A stretch of DNA of 64,000 nt. Source: Geomonas limicola. Its GTDB lineage: Bacteria > Desulfobacterota > Desulfuromonadia > Geobacterales > Geobacteraceae. Under the pieces are notes generated by a model. That model worked only from the letters and a program-made list of their open reading frames with translations. It ran no database searches and was not told the DNA's origin. Where the stretch lies: NCBI RefSeq assembly GCF_014193675.1, contig NZ_BLXZ01000009.1:124287-188286 (forward strand). Direction: 5' to 3'. Both the position numbers and the translations under genes were made by a program. Below are positions 16,285 to 24,917 of this stretch, piece by piece; the stretch's first letter is position 1, and the number at the start of each line of letters is the position of its first letter.

Positions 16285-17045
16285 GGCGTTACCTTTCCCG
16301 ATGTCGATCCCTCGACCACCGGATGCTGGTGCACGAGCCGGGCAGCCTCCCGGTCCACCAGCCAGAGGAGTTTTCCCGTTACCGGGCGAATCAGTTGGGC
16401 CGGCAGCTCCTCAGGCTGACGGGCCCCTTCCAGCACCCGCGAGAAGATCTCGGCCTTCTCCCGCCCTGCCACCAGGAATACGACGAGGGCTGCCTGGTTG
16501 ATGAGCTCCGCGGTCACGGTCACCCGGTAGAGATCGCCCTCGGAGCGGTAGACCTCGCAGGCCCAGCGGTTGCGCTCGCTGAGCGCGGCGTTGCCGGGAA
16601 AGAGCGAGGCCGTGTGGCCGTCGGCGCCCAACCCGAGAAAGACCAGGTCGAAGCGGGGGGGCTCGCCGTCGAAGTAGCCGCGCAGCTCCCGGTCGTAGCG
16701 TGCCGCCGACTCCTGCGGCGAGGCTGCAAAGGGAATCCCGTGCACCTGTTCTTCGCTCAGGGGGACCTGGTCGATAAAGGCGCGCCGCGCCATCCCCTGG
16801 TTGCTGCGCGCGTCGTCAAGCGGGACCCAGCGTTCGTCCCCCCAGAAAAGGTGCACCGCATCCCAGGGGATGCTGCTGCGCAGCGGCTCGCGCCCGAGCA
16901 GCTCGAAGCTCCCCCGCGGGGTTTCCCCTCCGGAGAGGAGCGCGGCGAAGCGGCCGCGCTCGCCGGCCCCCTGCAGGGCCTGGTCGGCGAAGAGCCGGGC
17001 GGCGGCGCGGCTTACGGCTTCCCTGTCCTCGTACACGATGACCAT
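16281..17045 (-). CDS. pgl: 6-phosphogluconolactonase
   Basis: 254 aa with the DevB/SOL signatures LSGGETPRGSFELL, VHLFWGDERWVPLDD and LVFLGLGADGHTASLFPG. It hydrolyses 6-phosphogluconolactone to 6-phosphogluconate, the second step of the oxidative pentose-phosphate pathway. It lies 12 bp downstream of zwf, which makes its substrate, and overlaps the J-domain gene by 4 bp. GGAGGGGAG lies 5-6 nt before ATG. Confidence 0.95.
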   Translation of the reverse strand: MVIVYEDREAVSRAAARLFADQALQGAGERGRFAALLSGGETPRGSFELLGREPLRSSIPWDAVHLFWGDERWVPLDDARSNQGMARRAFIDQVPLSEEQVHGIPFAASPQESAARYDRELRGYFDGEPPRFDLVFLGLGADGHTASLFPGNAALSERNRWACEVYRSEGDLYRVTVTAELINQAALVVFLVAGREKAEIFSRVLEGARQPEELPAQLIRPVTGKLLWLVDREAARLVHQHPVVEGSTSGKVTP

Positions 17046-17057
17046 GGTTCTCCCCTC

Positions 17058-18446
17058 CTAGCCCCCGGTCTCCACGGGCTTCGGGTTGAACCAGGAGCCG
17101 TCCTGGGCGATCACCTGCTCGGCCTCGGCGGGCCCCCAGCTCCCCTGGTCGTAGAAGTAGAGCGGCGTGGTGTCGTTCAGGATCGGGTCCACGATGCGCC
17201 ACTGGGCCTCGATGGTCCCCTGGGCTGCGAAGAGCGAGGTGTCCCCGTTGAGCGCGTCGCCTAAAAGCCGCTCGTAGGGCTGCATCCCCTCCCCTTCCCC
17301 CTGCAGGGCCACCAGTTCGACGTCTTCTCCACCGCGCCGCTCGCCGGGCACCTTGACCCGCATCCCAAGGCCGATCATCATGTCCGGACTCAGTCGGAAG
17401 CGCAGGTGGTTCGAGAAGGCCGGCACGATCTCGCCGAAGGTCTCGCGCGGGGGGCGCTTGAAGGCGACGGTGACCGTGGTGGAGGTGACCGAGAGGCACT
17501 TGCCGGTACGGATGTAGAAGGGGACCCCGGCCCAGCGCCAGGTATCGATGAACAGCCGCACCGCCACGAAGGTCTCCACCGAGGAATCCGGGGCCACCCC
17601 CGGTTCGTTACGGTAGCCCCGGAACTGGCCGCGCACCACGTGCGCCGGGTCGAGCGGCTTTACCGCCCGCAAGAGCCGGGTGCACTCCTCGCGGATCCCT
17701 TCCGGATCGTCCCCGGTGGAGGGGTCCATGCAGAGGTAGGCGACGATCTCCAAAAGGTGGTTCTGCAGGACGTCCCTGATGGCGCCGGTCTCCTCGTAGA
17801 ACTTGGCCCTTCCCGCCATCCCGAAGGCCTCTGCCATGGTGATCTGCACGCTCGCTATGTAGTTCCGGTTCCAGAGCGGCTCGAGAATCGAGTTGGCGAA
17901 GCGGGTGTAGTAGATGTTCTGCACCGGCTCCTTCCCCAGGAAGTGGTCGATGCGGAAGATGGCGTCGTCGGAGAAGTGGGCGGCAAGCACCCGGTTCAGC
18001 TCCTTTGCCGAGGCGAGATCGCGTCCGAAGGGCTTCTCGACCACCACGCGCGGCTCGCGCAGGCACCCGGTGCTGGAGAGCCCCTGCACCACGGTCTCGA
18101 ACATGCTCGGGGGGATGGCCAGGTAGTAGAGCGGTCGGGTGGCGTCCTTCAGCACGTTGCAGAGTCTGTCGTAGGTCGCGGGGTCCTGGTAGTCGCCGTC
18201 GACGTAGACAAGCTGCTCGCTCAGCCTGCGGAAGGCCTCCTCGCTGAAGTTGCCATGGTGCTCGAGGCTCTCCTTGAGCCGGTCCTTGAGTCGCTCCAGG
18301 TTCCACCCCGAACGGGCGATGCAGATGAAGGGGATGTTGAAGTGGTCGCGGGCGGCGAGACCGGCAAGCGCCGGGTAGATCTGCTTATAGGCGAGGTCGC
18401 CGGTGGCGCCGAAGAAGACGAAGGCGTCGGAGGGGGTACGGCTCAT
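17058..18446 (-). CDS. zwf: Glucose-6-phosphate 1-dehydrogenase
   Basis: 462 aa. Coenzyme-binding GATGDLAYKQIYPAL, the EKPFGRD motif, and the substrate signature RIDHFLGKEPVQN with the catalytic His are all present. It oxidises glucose-6-phosphate to the lactone, making NAD(P)H. Its length is near the usual 480-510 aa. It overlaps gnd by 4 bp upstream and is 12 bp from pgl downstream, giving zwf-pgl-gnd in one coupled block. The ATG has AGGAGG 6 nt upstream. Confidence 0.96.
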   Translation of the reverse strand: MSRTPSDAFVFFGATGDLAYKQIYPALAGLAARDHFNIPFICIARSGWNLERLKDRLKESLEHHGNFSEEAFRRLSEQLVYVDGDYQDPATYDRLCNVLKDATRPLYYLAIPPSMFETVVQGLSSTGCLREPRVVVEKPFGRDLASAKELNRVLAAHFSDDAIFRIDHFLGKEPVQNIYYTRFANSILEPLWNRNYIASVQITMAEAFGMAGRAKFYEETGAIRDVLQNHLLEIVAYLCMDPSTGDDPEGIREECTRLLRAVKPLDPAHVVRGQFRGYRNEPGVAPDSSVETFVAVRLFIDTWRWAGVPFYIRTGKCLSVTSTTVTVAFKRPPRETFGEIVPAFSNHLRFRLSPDMMIGLGMRVKVPGERRGGEDVELVALQGEGEGMQPYERLLGDALNGDTSLFAAQGTIEAQWRIVDPILNDTTPLYFYDQGSWGPAEAEQVIAQDGSWFNPKPVETGG

Positions 18447-19474
18447 GAATCACCTCCTGCGGGAGCCGGTTTTTCCCGGTGCCCGCCGAACTGCTGGCGC
18501 AGGGCCGACAACAGCCGGTCACCGAAATCGGCGTTCCCCCGCGAGGCGAAGCGCCCGAAAAGCGCCGCAGAGAGCTGGTAGGCGGGGACCCCCTCGTCGA
18601 TGGCGGCCTGAAGGGTCCAGCGCCCCTCCCCCGAGTCCGAGACCCGCCCCTGGAATTCGGCGAGTTCCGGGCTCTCGGCGAGGGCCGCGGCGACGAGGTC
18701 GACGAGCCAGGAGGAGAGCACCGAGCCGCGGCGCCAGAGTTCGGCGATCTCGTCGAGCCTGAAGTCGTAGCGGTACAGCTGGGCGTTTTTCAGGGGTGCA
18801 GTCTCCGCGTCGGCACTGCGCTCTTCGGCACCGATGCCGGCGTGGCGCAGGACGTTGAACCCTTCGGCGAGTGCGGCCATGACGCCGTACTCGATGCCGT
18901 TGTGCACCATCTTCACGAAGTGGCCGGCGCCGCTTGGCCCGCAGTGCAGAAAACCGTGCTCGGCATCGCTCGGCTCTCCCTGGCGCGCCTCGAGGCGCGG
19001 GGCAGCGGCCGCCCCGGGCGCCAGGGCGGCGAACACCGGTTTGAGCCGCTCGAAGGCGCCAGACGGCCCCCCCACCATGAGGCAGTAGCCGCGCTCGCGC
19101 CCCCAGACCCCGCCGCTCGTCCCCACGTCGAGGTAGTCGATGCCGCGCCCGGAGAGTTCGGCGCTGCGCCTGAGGTCGTCGGCATAGTGCGAGTTGCCGC
19201 CGTCGATCACCTGGTCTCCCGCACTCAGCAGCGGCAATAGCGCTGCCAGCATCTCGTCGACCACCGCGGCGGGGAGCATGAGCCAGAGCGAGCGCGGGGA
19301 CTCGAGCCCGGCAACCAGCTCCGAGAGGCTCTTGGCCCCGGTCGCCCCGGCCTCGACCAGGGCCTCGACGGCACCCGCGTTCAGGTCGTAGACCAGGCAG
19401 TGGTGCCCCGCCGCCAAAAGCCGCCGCACCATGTCCCCCCCCATGCGTCCCAGTCCGATCATCCCGATCTGCAT
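18443..19474 (-). CDS. gnd: 6-phosphogluconate dehydrogenase (decarboxylating), short type
   Basis: 343 aa. N-terminal Rossmann motif MIGLGRMGGDM, then GTSGGVWG and the catalytic GHFVKMVHNGIEYG. The length places it in the short GndA/YqeC group (about 300-340 aa), often NAD-preferring, rather than the 470-aa type. It converts 6-phosphogluconate to ribulose-5-phosphate and CO2. Its stop overlaps the zwf start by 4 bp. A 97-bp gap with a GC-rich hairpin separates it from tal. Confidence 0.93.
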   Translation of the reverse strand: MQIGMIGLGRMGGDMVRRLLAAGHHCLVYDLNAGAVEALVEAGATGAKSLSELVAGLESPRSLWLMLPAAVVDEMLAALLPLLSAGDQVIDGGNSHYADDLRRSAELSGRGIDYLDVGTSGGVWGRERGYCLMVGGPSGAFERLKPVFAALAPGAAAAPRLEARQGEPSDAEHGFLHCGPSGAGHFVKMVHNGIEYGVMAALAEGFNVLRHAGIGAEERSADAETAPLKNAQLYRYDFRLDEIAELWRRGSVLSSWLVDLVAAALAESPELAEFQGRVSDSGEGRWTLQAAIDEGVPAYQLSAALFGRFASRGNADFGDRLLSALRQQFGGHREKPAPAGGDS

Positions 19475-19543
19475 CGTCTACCTCGCTTGGTTTTCCCAAC
19501 TCCCTCTACCTTACCACCCCTGCGCTGCCGACGACCGATCACA

Positions 19544-19560
19544 CGCGGCCCGAGGCCGCG
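19544..19560. repeat. GC-rich inverted repeat between tal and gnd
   Basis: CGCGGCC and GGCCGCG form a perfect 7-bp stem with a 3-base loop (CGA), just after the tal stop. It has no T-run, so it is more likely to stabilise or process the mRNA than to end transcription. Confidence 0.5.
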
Positions 19561-19571
19561 AGCGTCCTGCC

Positions 19572-20711
19572 TTACCCCTGCCGGTTGAGCGCCGCCAACC
19601 GCTTGCGCTCCAGGGCCTGCATCAGGCTGTCGAAGGGGCGGATGAACTTCTGTACCCCATCGTCTTCAAGCTGACGGCTTACCACGTCGAGATCGACCCC
19701 CAGTTCGGTGAGGCGCTGCAGCACCTGGCGCGCCTCCTGCTGCCCAAGGTCCAGGGTGGGCGCGGGCCTGCCGTGGTCGCGGTAGGCGACCAGGGTCTCC
19801 AACGGGGCCGTATTCACGGTCTCCGGTCCGATCAGCGCCTCCAGGTACTTCACGTCGCTGTAGGAGGGGTTCTTAGTGCCGGTGCTGGCCCACAAAAGCC
19901 GCTGGGGCTTGGCACCCTGTGCGGAGAGCGCCGCGAAGCGGTCGCTGATCAGCATGTCCCGGTACAGGGCCCGGGCGATCTTCGCGCAGGCGATGGCGGT
20001 CTCCCCGATGAGCTGTCCGGCCTGCTGGCCGCGGCCCCCACCCTGCTGGGCGATCTCCTCGAGGAGCGGGTCGACCATGACATCGATGCGGCTCAAGAAG
20101 AAGCTCGCCACCGAGGTGACCCCGGCAAGCGGCAGTCCCCTGGCCGAGCGCTCGGCAAGGCCGTCCAGGTAGGCCTCCACGACCGCCCGGTAGCGCGGCA
20201 GACCAAAGAGCAGGGTCACGTTCACGTTGATCCCCTCCAGCACCAGCTGGCGGAGCGCCGGGAGCCCCTCCCAGGTGCCGGGCACCTTGATGAACAGGTT
20301 GGGGCGATCCACCCGCTCCCAAAGCCGCCGTGCCTCGAGGATGGTTCCGGCGCTGTCGTGGGCCAGGTGCGGGGAAACCTCGAGGCTCACGAACCCGTCC
20401 GCCCCGGAGCTGCGCTCGTAGATCGGACGCAGCAGATCGGCAGTCATCCTGATGTCGTCAACCACCAGCTCCTCGTAGATCTCCCCGGTCTTGCGCCCCT
20501 GTACCGCAAGCTGGGCGATCGCCTCGTCGTACTCGCTTCCCTGCGAGAAGGCCTTCTCGAAGATGGCGGGATTCGAGGTGACGCCGCTCACGCCGTCCTG
20601 CTGGATCAGGGAGACCAGCTCGCCGGTGATCAGCATGCGCCGGCTCAGAAAGTCGAGCCAGATGCTCTGCCCCAGGGCCTCAAGCCGCAACAGCGGATTA
20701 TCTCTCATCAT
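19572..20711 (-). CDS. tal: Transaldolase (long, mycobacterial type)
   Basis: 379 aa, matching the approximately 370-aa transaldolase group. It shows GVTSNPAIFEKAF near the N-terminus and the Schiff-base Lys in NLFIKVPGT, followed by VNVTLLFG. It moves a dihydroxyacetone unit between sugar phosphates in the non-oxidative pentose-phosphate pathway. It overlaps rpiB by 14 bp. Start is ATG-ATG at 20711-20706 behind AGGAGG; either ATG could be used. Confidence 0.95.
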   Translation of the reverse strand: MMRDNPLLRLEALGQSIWLDFLSRRMLITGELVSLIQQDGVSGVTSNPAIFEKAFSQGSEYDEAIAQLAVQGRKTGEIYEELVVDDIRMTADLLRPIYERSSGADGFVSLEVSPHLAHDSAGTILEARRLWERVDRPNLFIKVPGTWEGLPALRQLVLEGINVNVTLLFGLPRYRAVVEAYLDGLAERSARGLPLAGVTSVASFFLSRIDVMVDPLLEEIAQQGGGRGQQAGQLIGETAIACAKIARALYRDMLISDRFAALSAQGAKPQRLLWASTGTKNPSYSDVKYLEALIGPETVNTAPLETLVAYRDHGRPAPTLDLGQQEARQVLQRLTELGVDLDVVSRQLEDDGVQKFIRPFDSLMQALERKRLAALNRQG

Positions 20712-21177
20712 GTGTTTCCTCCTGCCGGATGGCGTTTTCGAGTTGGCTCACCTTGGCGAGCCTGCGGCGGTGGCGCTCCGCCGCGCTGAAACGTGCGGTC
20801 AGAAAGAGCCCCACCAGCCGGCGGGCCTGGGAAACGTCGACCACCCGGCTTCCCAGGCAGATCACGTTCAGGTCGTCGTCCTCCACCCCCTGGCTGGCGG
20901 AAAATTCGTCGTGAATGAGTGCGGCGCGCACCCCTGCCACCTTGTTGGCGACGATGGAGGCGCCGACCCCGCTGGTGCACAGGGCGATTCCCCGCTCCAC
21001 CTCCCCCGCGGCAAGCGCCTTGGCCAGCGGGATCACGAAGTCGGGGTAGTCGTCCCGCTCGTCGAGCCGGAACGCCCCGAAATCCACCACGACGTACCCC
21101 TCCTCCCCCAGCGAGGCGCGCAGCTCTTCCTTGAGGGCAAATCCGCCATGGTCCGCCGCCATCCCGATGCGCATCAT
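20698..21177 (-). CDS. rpiB: Ribose-5-phosphate isomerase B
   Basis: 159 aa, typical RpiB/LacAB length. MRIGMAADHGGFALKE opens the fold and GIALCTSGVGASIVANK carries the usual active-site Cys, with the later CLGSRVV motif. It interconverts ribose- and ribulose-5-phosphate. The end overlaps tal by 14 bp, and the start overlaps the tkt stop by 4 bp, so all three are translationally coupled. Confidence 0.94.
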   Translation of the reverse strand: MMRIGMAADHGGFALKEELRASLGEEGYVVVDFGAFRLDERDDYPDFVIPLAKALAAGEVERGIALCTSGVGASIVANKVAGVRAALIHDEFSASQGVEDDDLNVICLGSRVVDVSQARRLVGLFLTARFSAAERHRRRLAKVSQLENAIRQEETHDER

Positions 21178-23264
21178 CCCTCCCCGCCGGCGCGCCGCAA
21201 AAGGCCAAGCGCCGCCTCGCGTACCCGCTCGGCCGTGAAGCCGTACTCGTTGAGCACTACCTCGCCCGGCGCGGAGGCCCCGAAATGGGTCACGCCGAGG
21301 ATGACACCGGCAGAGCCCACGTAACGTTCCCAGCCGAAGGGAGATCCCGCCTCGACGGCGACCCGCAGCGTCACCTGGGGCGGGAGCACCTGGTCGCGGT
21401 ACTCCCCGGGCTGCTCTTCGAAGAGCTCCCAGCTGGGGAGCGACACCACCCGGGCGCGTACCCCGTCGCGCGTCAGGGTCTGCCAGGCCGCGAGGGCGAG
21501 CTGCAGTTCCGATCCGGTGCCGATGAGGATCACCTCGGGGCTCCCCCCTGCCGCCTCGGCAAGGACGTAGCCGCCGCGCGCGGTGCCGTCGGCGTCTGCG
21601 AGGGTGCTGCGGTCCAGGGTGGGAACCGACTGGCGCGACAGCACGAGCGCCACCGGGCGGTCCTTAAGGGTGAGCGCCACCTTGAGGGCGACCACCGCCT
21701 CGTTGGCGTCACCGGGACGCAGCACCACGAGACCCGGGATGGCGCGCAGGCTGGCGATCTGCTCCACCGGCTGGTGGGTCGGGCCGTCCTCGCCCAGTCC
21801 GATTGAATCGTGGGTGAAGAACTGGATCACCTTGAGCTTGGAGAGCGCGGCCAGGCGCAGGGTGGGACGCAGGTAGTCCGAGAAGGTGAGGAAGGTGGCG
21901 CCAAAGGGAATCACGCCGCCGTGCGCTGCCATGCCGTTCACCGCGGCCCCCATGGCGTGCTCGCGCACCCCGAAGTGCAGGTTCGCACCTGCGGGGCCCC
22001 ACCCCCCTCCCAGGCTCCCCTGCTGGTCGGCCGGGACGAAATCGCCGCACTGGAAATCGCCGAGCCCCTTGAGCCCGGTGTAGGTGGAGGGGTCCAGGTC
22101 GGCGGAGCCGCCCAGCAACTGGGGGATCCTCCCCGCCGCCAGGTTGAGCGCCCGGCCGTTGGCGATCCGGGTAGCCATCCCCTTGGCATCCGGCTCGAAC
22201 TTCGGAAGGGCCTCTTCCCACCCCGCCTCGAGCTCCCCGGCCAGCACCCGGGAGAGTTCCCGCGCCGTCTCGGGGTGCTGTTCGCGGTAGTCCACGAAGA
22301 GCCGGTCCCACTCGGCGGCCGCCCGCTGTCCACGCTCGATGGTGGCGCGGAACTGGGCGAGCGCTCGGTCCGGGATCAGGAAGGTGGGCTCGACCGGCCA
22401 CCCCAGACGCTCCTTGGTGCGACGCACCTCGTCGGTCCCCAGGGGGGAGCCGTGCGCCTCGAAGCTGTCCTGCTTCCCCGGCGAGCCGAAGCCCAGGTGG
22501 GTGCGCACCAGGATGAGCGAGGGGCGGGCCACTTCCTCGCGCGCCTGGGTGAGCGCCGCCGCGATGCCATCCAGGTCGTTGCCGTCCTCGACGCTCAGCA
22601 CCTGCCAGCCGTAGGCGGCAAAGCGGGCGGCGCTGTCCTCGGTGCAGCAGACCCCGGTCGAGGCGGAAAGGGTGACCCGGTTGTCGTCGTAGAGGCAGAT
22701 GAGCTTCCCGAGCTTCAGGTGCCCGGCCAGGGAGGCTGCTTCGGCTGCCACCCCCTCCATGAGGTCGCCGTCGGAGGCAAGCACGTAGGTGTAGTGATCG
22801 ATGACCGGAAAACCGGGGCGGTTGTAGCGGGCAGCCAGGTGCGCCTCGGCGATGGCCATGCCGACCGCGTTGCCGAACCCCTGCCCGAGCGGCCCGGTGC
22901 TCACCTCCACGCCGGGGGTGAGCCCGCGCTCCGGATGGCCCGGGGTGCGGCTTCCCAGCTGGCGGAAGCGCCGGAGCTCCTCGAGCGGCAGGTCGTACCC
23001 GGTGAGGTGCAAAAGGGCGTAGAGGAGCATCGACCCGTGGCCGGCCGAGAGGACGAAGCGGTCCCGGTCGAACCAGTCGGGACGGGCCGGGTCGTGTTTC
23101 AAAAACCGGGTCCAGAGCAGGTAGGCAAGCGGTGCCGCACCCATCGGCATGCCGGGGTGCCCGCTGTTCGCCTGCTGTACCGCGTCGACGGCCAGGAAGC
23201 GGATGGTGTTGATGCAGAGGTAGTCGAGGTCTCCCTCGGTCCGGATGGTTCGGGTGGTTTCCAT
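21174..23264 (-). CDS. tkt: Transketolase
   Basis: 696 aa starting METTRTIRTEGDLDYLCINT. Thiamine diphosphate-binding signatures include QQANSGHPGMPMGAAPLAY, SDGDLMEGVAAEAASLAGH and, in the pyrimidine domain, VREHAMGAAVNG. Catalytic His residues are in GHGSM. The open frame extends upstream to 23399, but ATG 23264 has AAGGAG 7-8 nt away and matches the family N-terminus. It moves two-carbon units between sugar phosphates. It is followed without a gap by rpiB and tal. Confidence 0.96.
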   Translation of the reverse strand: METTRTIRTEGDLDYLCINTIRFLAVDAVQQANSGHPGMPMGAAPLAYLLWTRFLKHDPARPDWFDRDRFVLSAGHGSMLLYALLHLTGYDLPLEELRRFRQLGSRTPGHPERGLTPGVEVSTGPLGQGFGNAVGMAIAEAHLAARYNRPGFPVIDHYTYVLASDGDLMEGVAAEAASLAGHLKLGKLICLYDDNRVTLSASTGVCCTEDSAARFAAYGWQVLSVEDGNDLDGIAAALTQAREEVARPSLILVRTHLGFGSPGKQDSFEAHGSPLGTDEVRRTKERLGWPVEPTFLIPDRALAQFRATIERGQRAAAEWDRLFVDYREQHPETARELSRVLAGELEAGWEEALPKFEPDAKGMATRIANGRALNLAAGRIPQLLGGSADLDPSTYTGLKGLGDFQCGDFVPADQQGSLGGGWGPAGANLHFGVREHAMGAAVNGMAAHGGVIPFGATFLTFSDYLRPTLRLAALSKLKVIQFFTHDSIGLGEDGPTHQPVEQIASLRAIPGLVVLRPGDANEAVVALKVALTLKDRPVALVLSRQSVPTLDRSTLADADGTARGGYVLAEAAGGSPEVILIGTGSELQLALAAWQTLTRDGVRARVVSLPSWELFEEQPGEYRDQVLPPQVTLRVAVEAGSPFGWERYVGSAGVILGVTHFGASAPGEVVLNEYGFTAERVREAALGLLRRAGGEG

Positions 23265-23305
23265 GGTCCTGCTCCTTGCTGCCCGGGGTGGTGGGTCGCT
23301 TGGGC

Positions 23306-24301
23306 CTACTCCGAGCTGTCGATATACTGCAGCGCCTCCTTGGGATAGCGCTCTCCCGCCACCTGGAAGGAGGCGAGCGCCCCGTCGAGGGTGGCCCACA
23401 CCGTGTCGGAGAGCCGCAACAGGGCAGCCTGGGCGTTCTCCTCGAGGTGACGCAGCTGCCGGGTCCCCGGGATGGGAACCACGTCGCTCCCCTGGCGCAA
23501 CACCCAGGCAAGGGCCAGCTGCCCCGGAGTCACGTCATGGGCCGCGGCCAGCTCGCTCACCGTCTCCACGAAGGAGAGGTTGTGGCTTAGGTTATCCGGC
23601 TGGAAACGCGGGTTGCGGCGGCGCCAGTCGGTGTCGTCCAGGTCGTCGGCGCTCCTGATCTTGCCCGAGAGCACCCCGCGCCCCATCGGGCTATAGGCGA
23701 CAAAGCCGATCCCCAGCTCGCGCAGGGTCGGGAAGAGCTTCTGCTCCACCTCGCGCTCCCACAGCGAATACTCCGACTGCACCGCGGTCAAGGGGTGCAC
23801 GGCGTGGGCCCGGCGCACCGTCCCCGGTCCCACCTCGCACAGCCCGATGTAGCGCACCTTCCCCTGGGCCACCATGTCGGAGAGCGCACCCACGGTCTCC
23901 TCGACGGGGACGGCGGGGTCGAGGCGGTGCTGGTAGTAGAGGTCGAGGTAATCGGTACCCAGGCGTTTCAGGGACCCCTCGAGGGCGCGGCGCACCTGAG
24001 CCGGGCTGCTGTCCAGGGCAAGCTGCTCGCCATGGGGACCAAAGCGCCAGGCGAACTTGCTGGCGATGGTCACCTTGCCGCGCGGCACCTCCTTCAAAAG
24101 GCGCCCCAAGAGCTCTTCGTTGGCATAGGGGCCGTAGAGTTCCGCCGTATCCCAGAAGTTGATTCCCAGGTCGAGGGCTCGGCGCAAGACCCTCACGGAG
24201 CACTCGTCGTCCGGGTGCCCGTAGGCGAAGGACATCCCCATGCACCCCAATCCGAGCGCCGATACCTCGAGCCCCTGGCAACCGAGTTTTCTTTTGTACA
24301 T
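23306..24301 (-). CDS. Aldo/keto reductase
   Basis: 331 aa, complete AKR barrel. The catalytic tetrad is visible: Asp in INFWDTAELYG, Tyr just after, Lys in VTIASKFAW and His in LYYQHRLD. The C-terminal VPIPGTRQLRHLEEN is the NADPH-binding motif. It resembles the YajO/plant auxin-induced-like group that reduces aldehydes. It sits 41 bp upstream of tkt on the same strand, so it probably belongs to the pentose-phosphate transcript, where it may consume the NADPH made by zwf and gnd (inference). Confidence 0.92.
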   Translation of the reverse strand: MYKRKLGCQGLEVSALGLGCMGMSFAYGHPDDECSVRVLRRALDLGINFWDTAELYGPYANEELLGRLLKEVPRGKVTIASKFAWRFGPHGEQLALDSSPAQVRRALEGSLKRLGTDYLDLYYQHRLDPAVPVEETVGALSDMVAQGKVRYIGLCEVGPGTVRRAHAVHPLTAVQSEYSLWEREVEQKLFPTLRELGIGFVAYSPMGRGVLSGKIRSADDLDDTDWRRRNPRFQPDNLSHNLSFVETVSELAAAHDVTPGQLALAWVLRQGSDVVPIPGTRQLRHLEENAQAALLRLSDTVWATLDGALASFQVAGERYPKEALQYIDSSE

Positions 24302-24379
24302 CGCGTGCCTCCTTCCGCGCAGCCGGCACCCTCTCGGGGAGCCGTCGCTGTCGGGCGTTTGCGGGACGCTTCCCCGCAG

Positions 24380-24610
24380 CTAGGAGTCTGAATCCGTGTC
24401 GGCCCCGCTGCGGGGGGTGCGTTTGTCGAGCACCAGCCGCATGAGCGGGACGGTCGTGGCCACACCGACCAGGAACAGGGCCCAGCCGGCCGCCCGGCGC
24501 TGTTTCTCGCTGAACCGGTCGGCGAAGAGCAGTGCAACGCCGCCCCCCAAAATGGCCCGGGTTCCGGCTATGAGTGACAGCTCCGGCAGGGTGAGTCTGG
24601 ACTCTTTCAT
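24380..24610 (-). CDS. Small membrane protein (76 aa)
   Basis: 76 aa with two hydrophobic stretches (LSLIAGTRAILGGGVALLF and AAGWALFLVGVATTVPLM) and a polar acidic tail. AAGGAGG lies 6 nt before ATG, which supports translation. It is the first gene of the long minus-strand run, 78 bp before the aldo/keto reductase. Probably an inner-membrane protein; function unknown. Confidence 0.7.
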   Translation of the reverse strand: MKESRLTLPELSLIAGTRAILGGGVALLFADRFSEKQRRAAGWALFLVGVATTVPLMRLVLDKRTPRSGADTDSDS

Positions 24611-24742
24611 AGATGCCTCCTTGCTCTGGCTTCGATTGGCTCAGTGCGGGTACCTTGTGCTTCGAGCCGCCGCGGAGCTCTCCGAATAAGGGTGTGAATC
24701 CTACAACATTCCGGCAATTTGCCTGTGAGAGAACCAGTTCAA

Positions 24743-24748
24743 AGTATA
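24743..24748 (-). promoter_or_regulatory. Candidate -10 for the pentose-phosphate run
   Basis: TATACT on the minus strand, about 135 bp upstream of the 76-aa gene, in an otherwise featureless AT-rich stretch. No good -35 is spaced for it, so the call is weak. Confidence 0.3.
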
Positions 24749-24809
24749 ACAAGATCTCTGCAATGCGACAGCGCTTTCCGCCTTTGAGGAGCACCCTCGG
24801 CTCCAGACT

Positions 24810-24839
24810 AAAAAAATAGCCCATAATCTTTATGGGCTA
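24810..24839 (-). terminator. Intrinsic terminator of the OmpA-like gene
   Basis: TAGCCCATAA and TTATGGGCTA form a perfect 10-bp stem with a 3-base loop. On the minus strand it is followed by seven T. Confidence 0.85.
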
Positions 24840-24878
24840 GTGCTGTTCTCTTAAAGGGAACCTAAAAGAGTGATGCGA

Positions 24879-24903
24879 GGCCCGGGGCAGGAAACCCCGG
24901 GCC
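24879..24903 (-). terminator. GC-rich hairpin just after the OmpA-like gene
   Basis: GGCCCGGGG and CCCCGGGCC form a 9-bp stem with a 7-base loop 14 bp past the stop codon. There is no T-run directly after it. With the hairpin at 24810-24839 it may act as a double terminator or a 3'-end stabiliser. Confidence 0.55.
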
Positions 24904-24917
24904 CAATCCTTGCGCCG

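Larger units (their letters stand above)
24611..24917. other. Intergenic region with tandem terminators
   Basis: 307 bp between the 76-aa gene and the OmpA-like gene, both on the minus strand. It contains two terminator-like hairpins close to the OmpA-like gene end and the weak -10 at 24743-24748. Nothing else was recognised. Confidence 0.5.
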
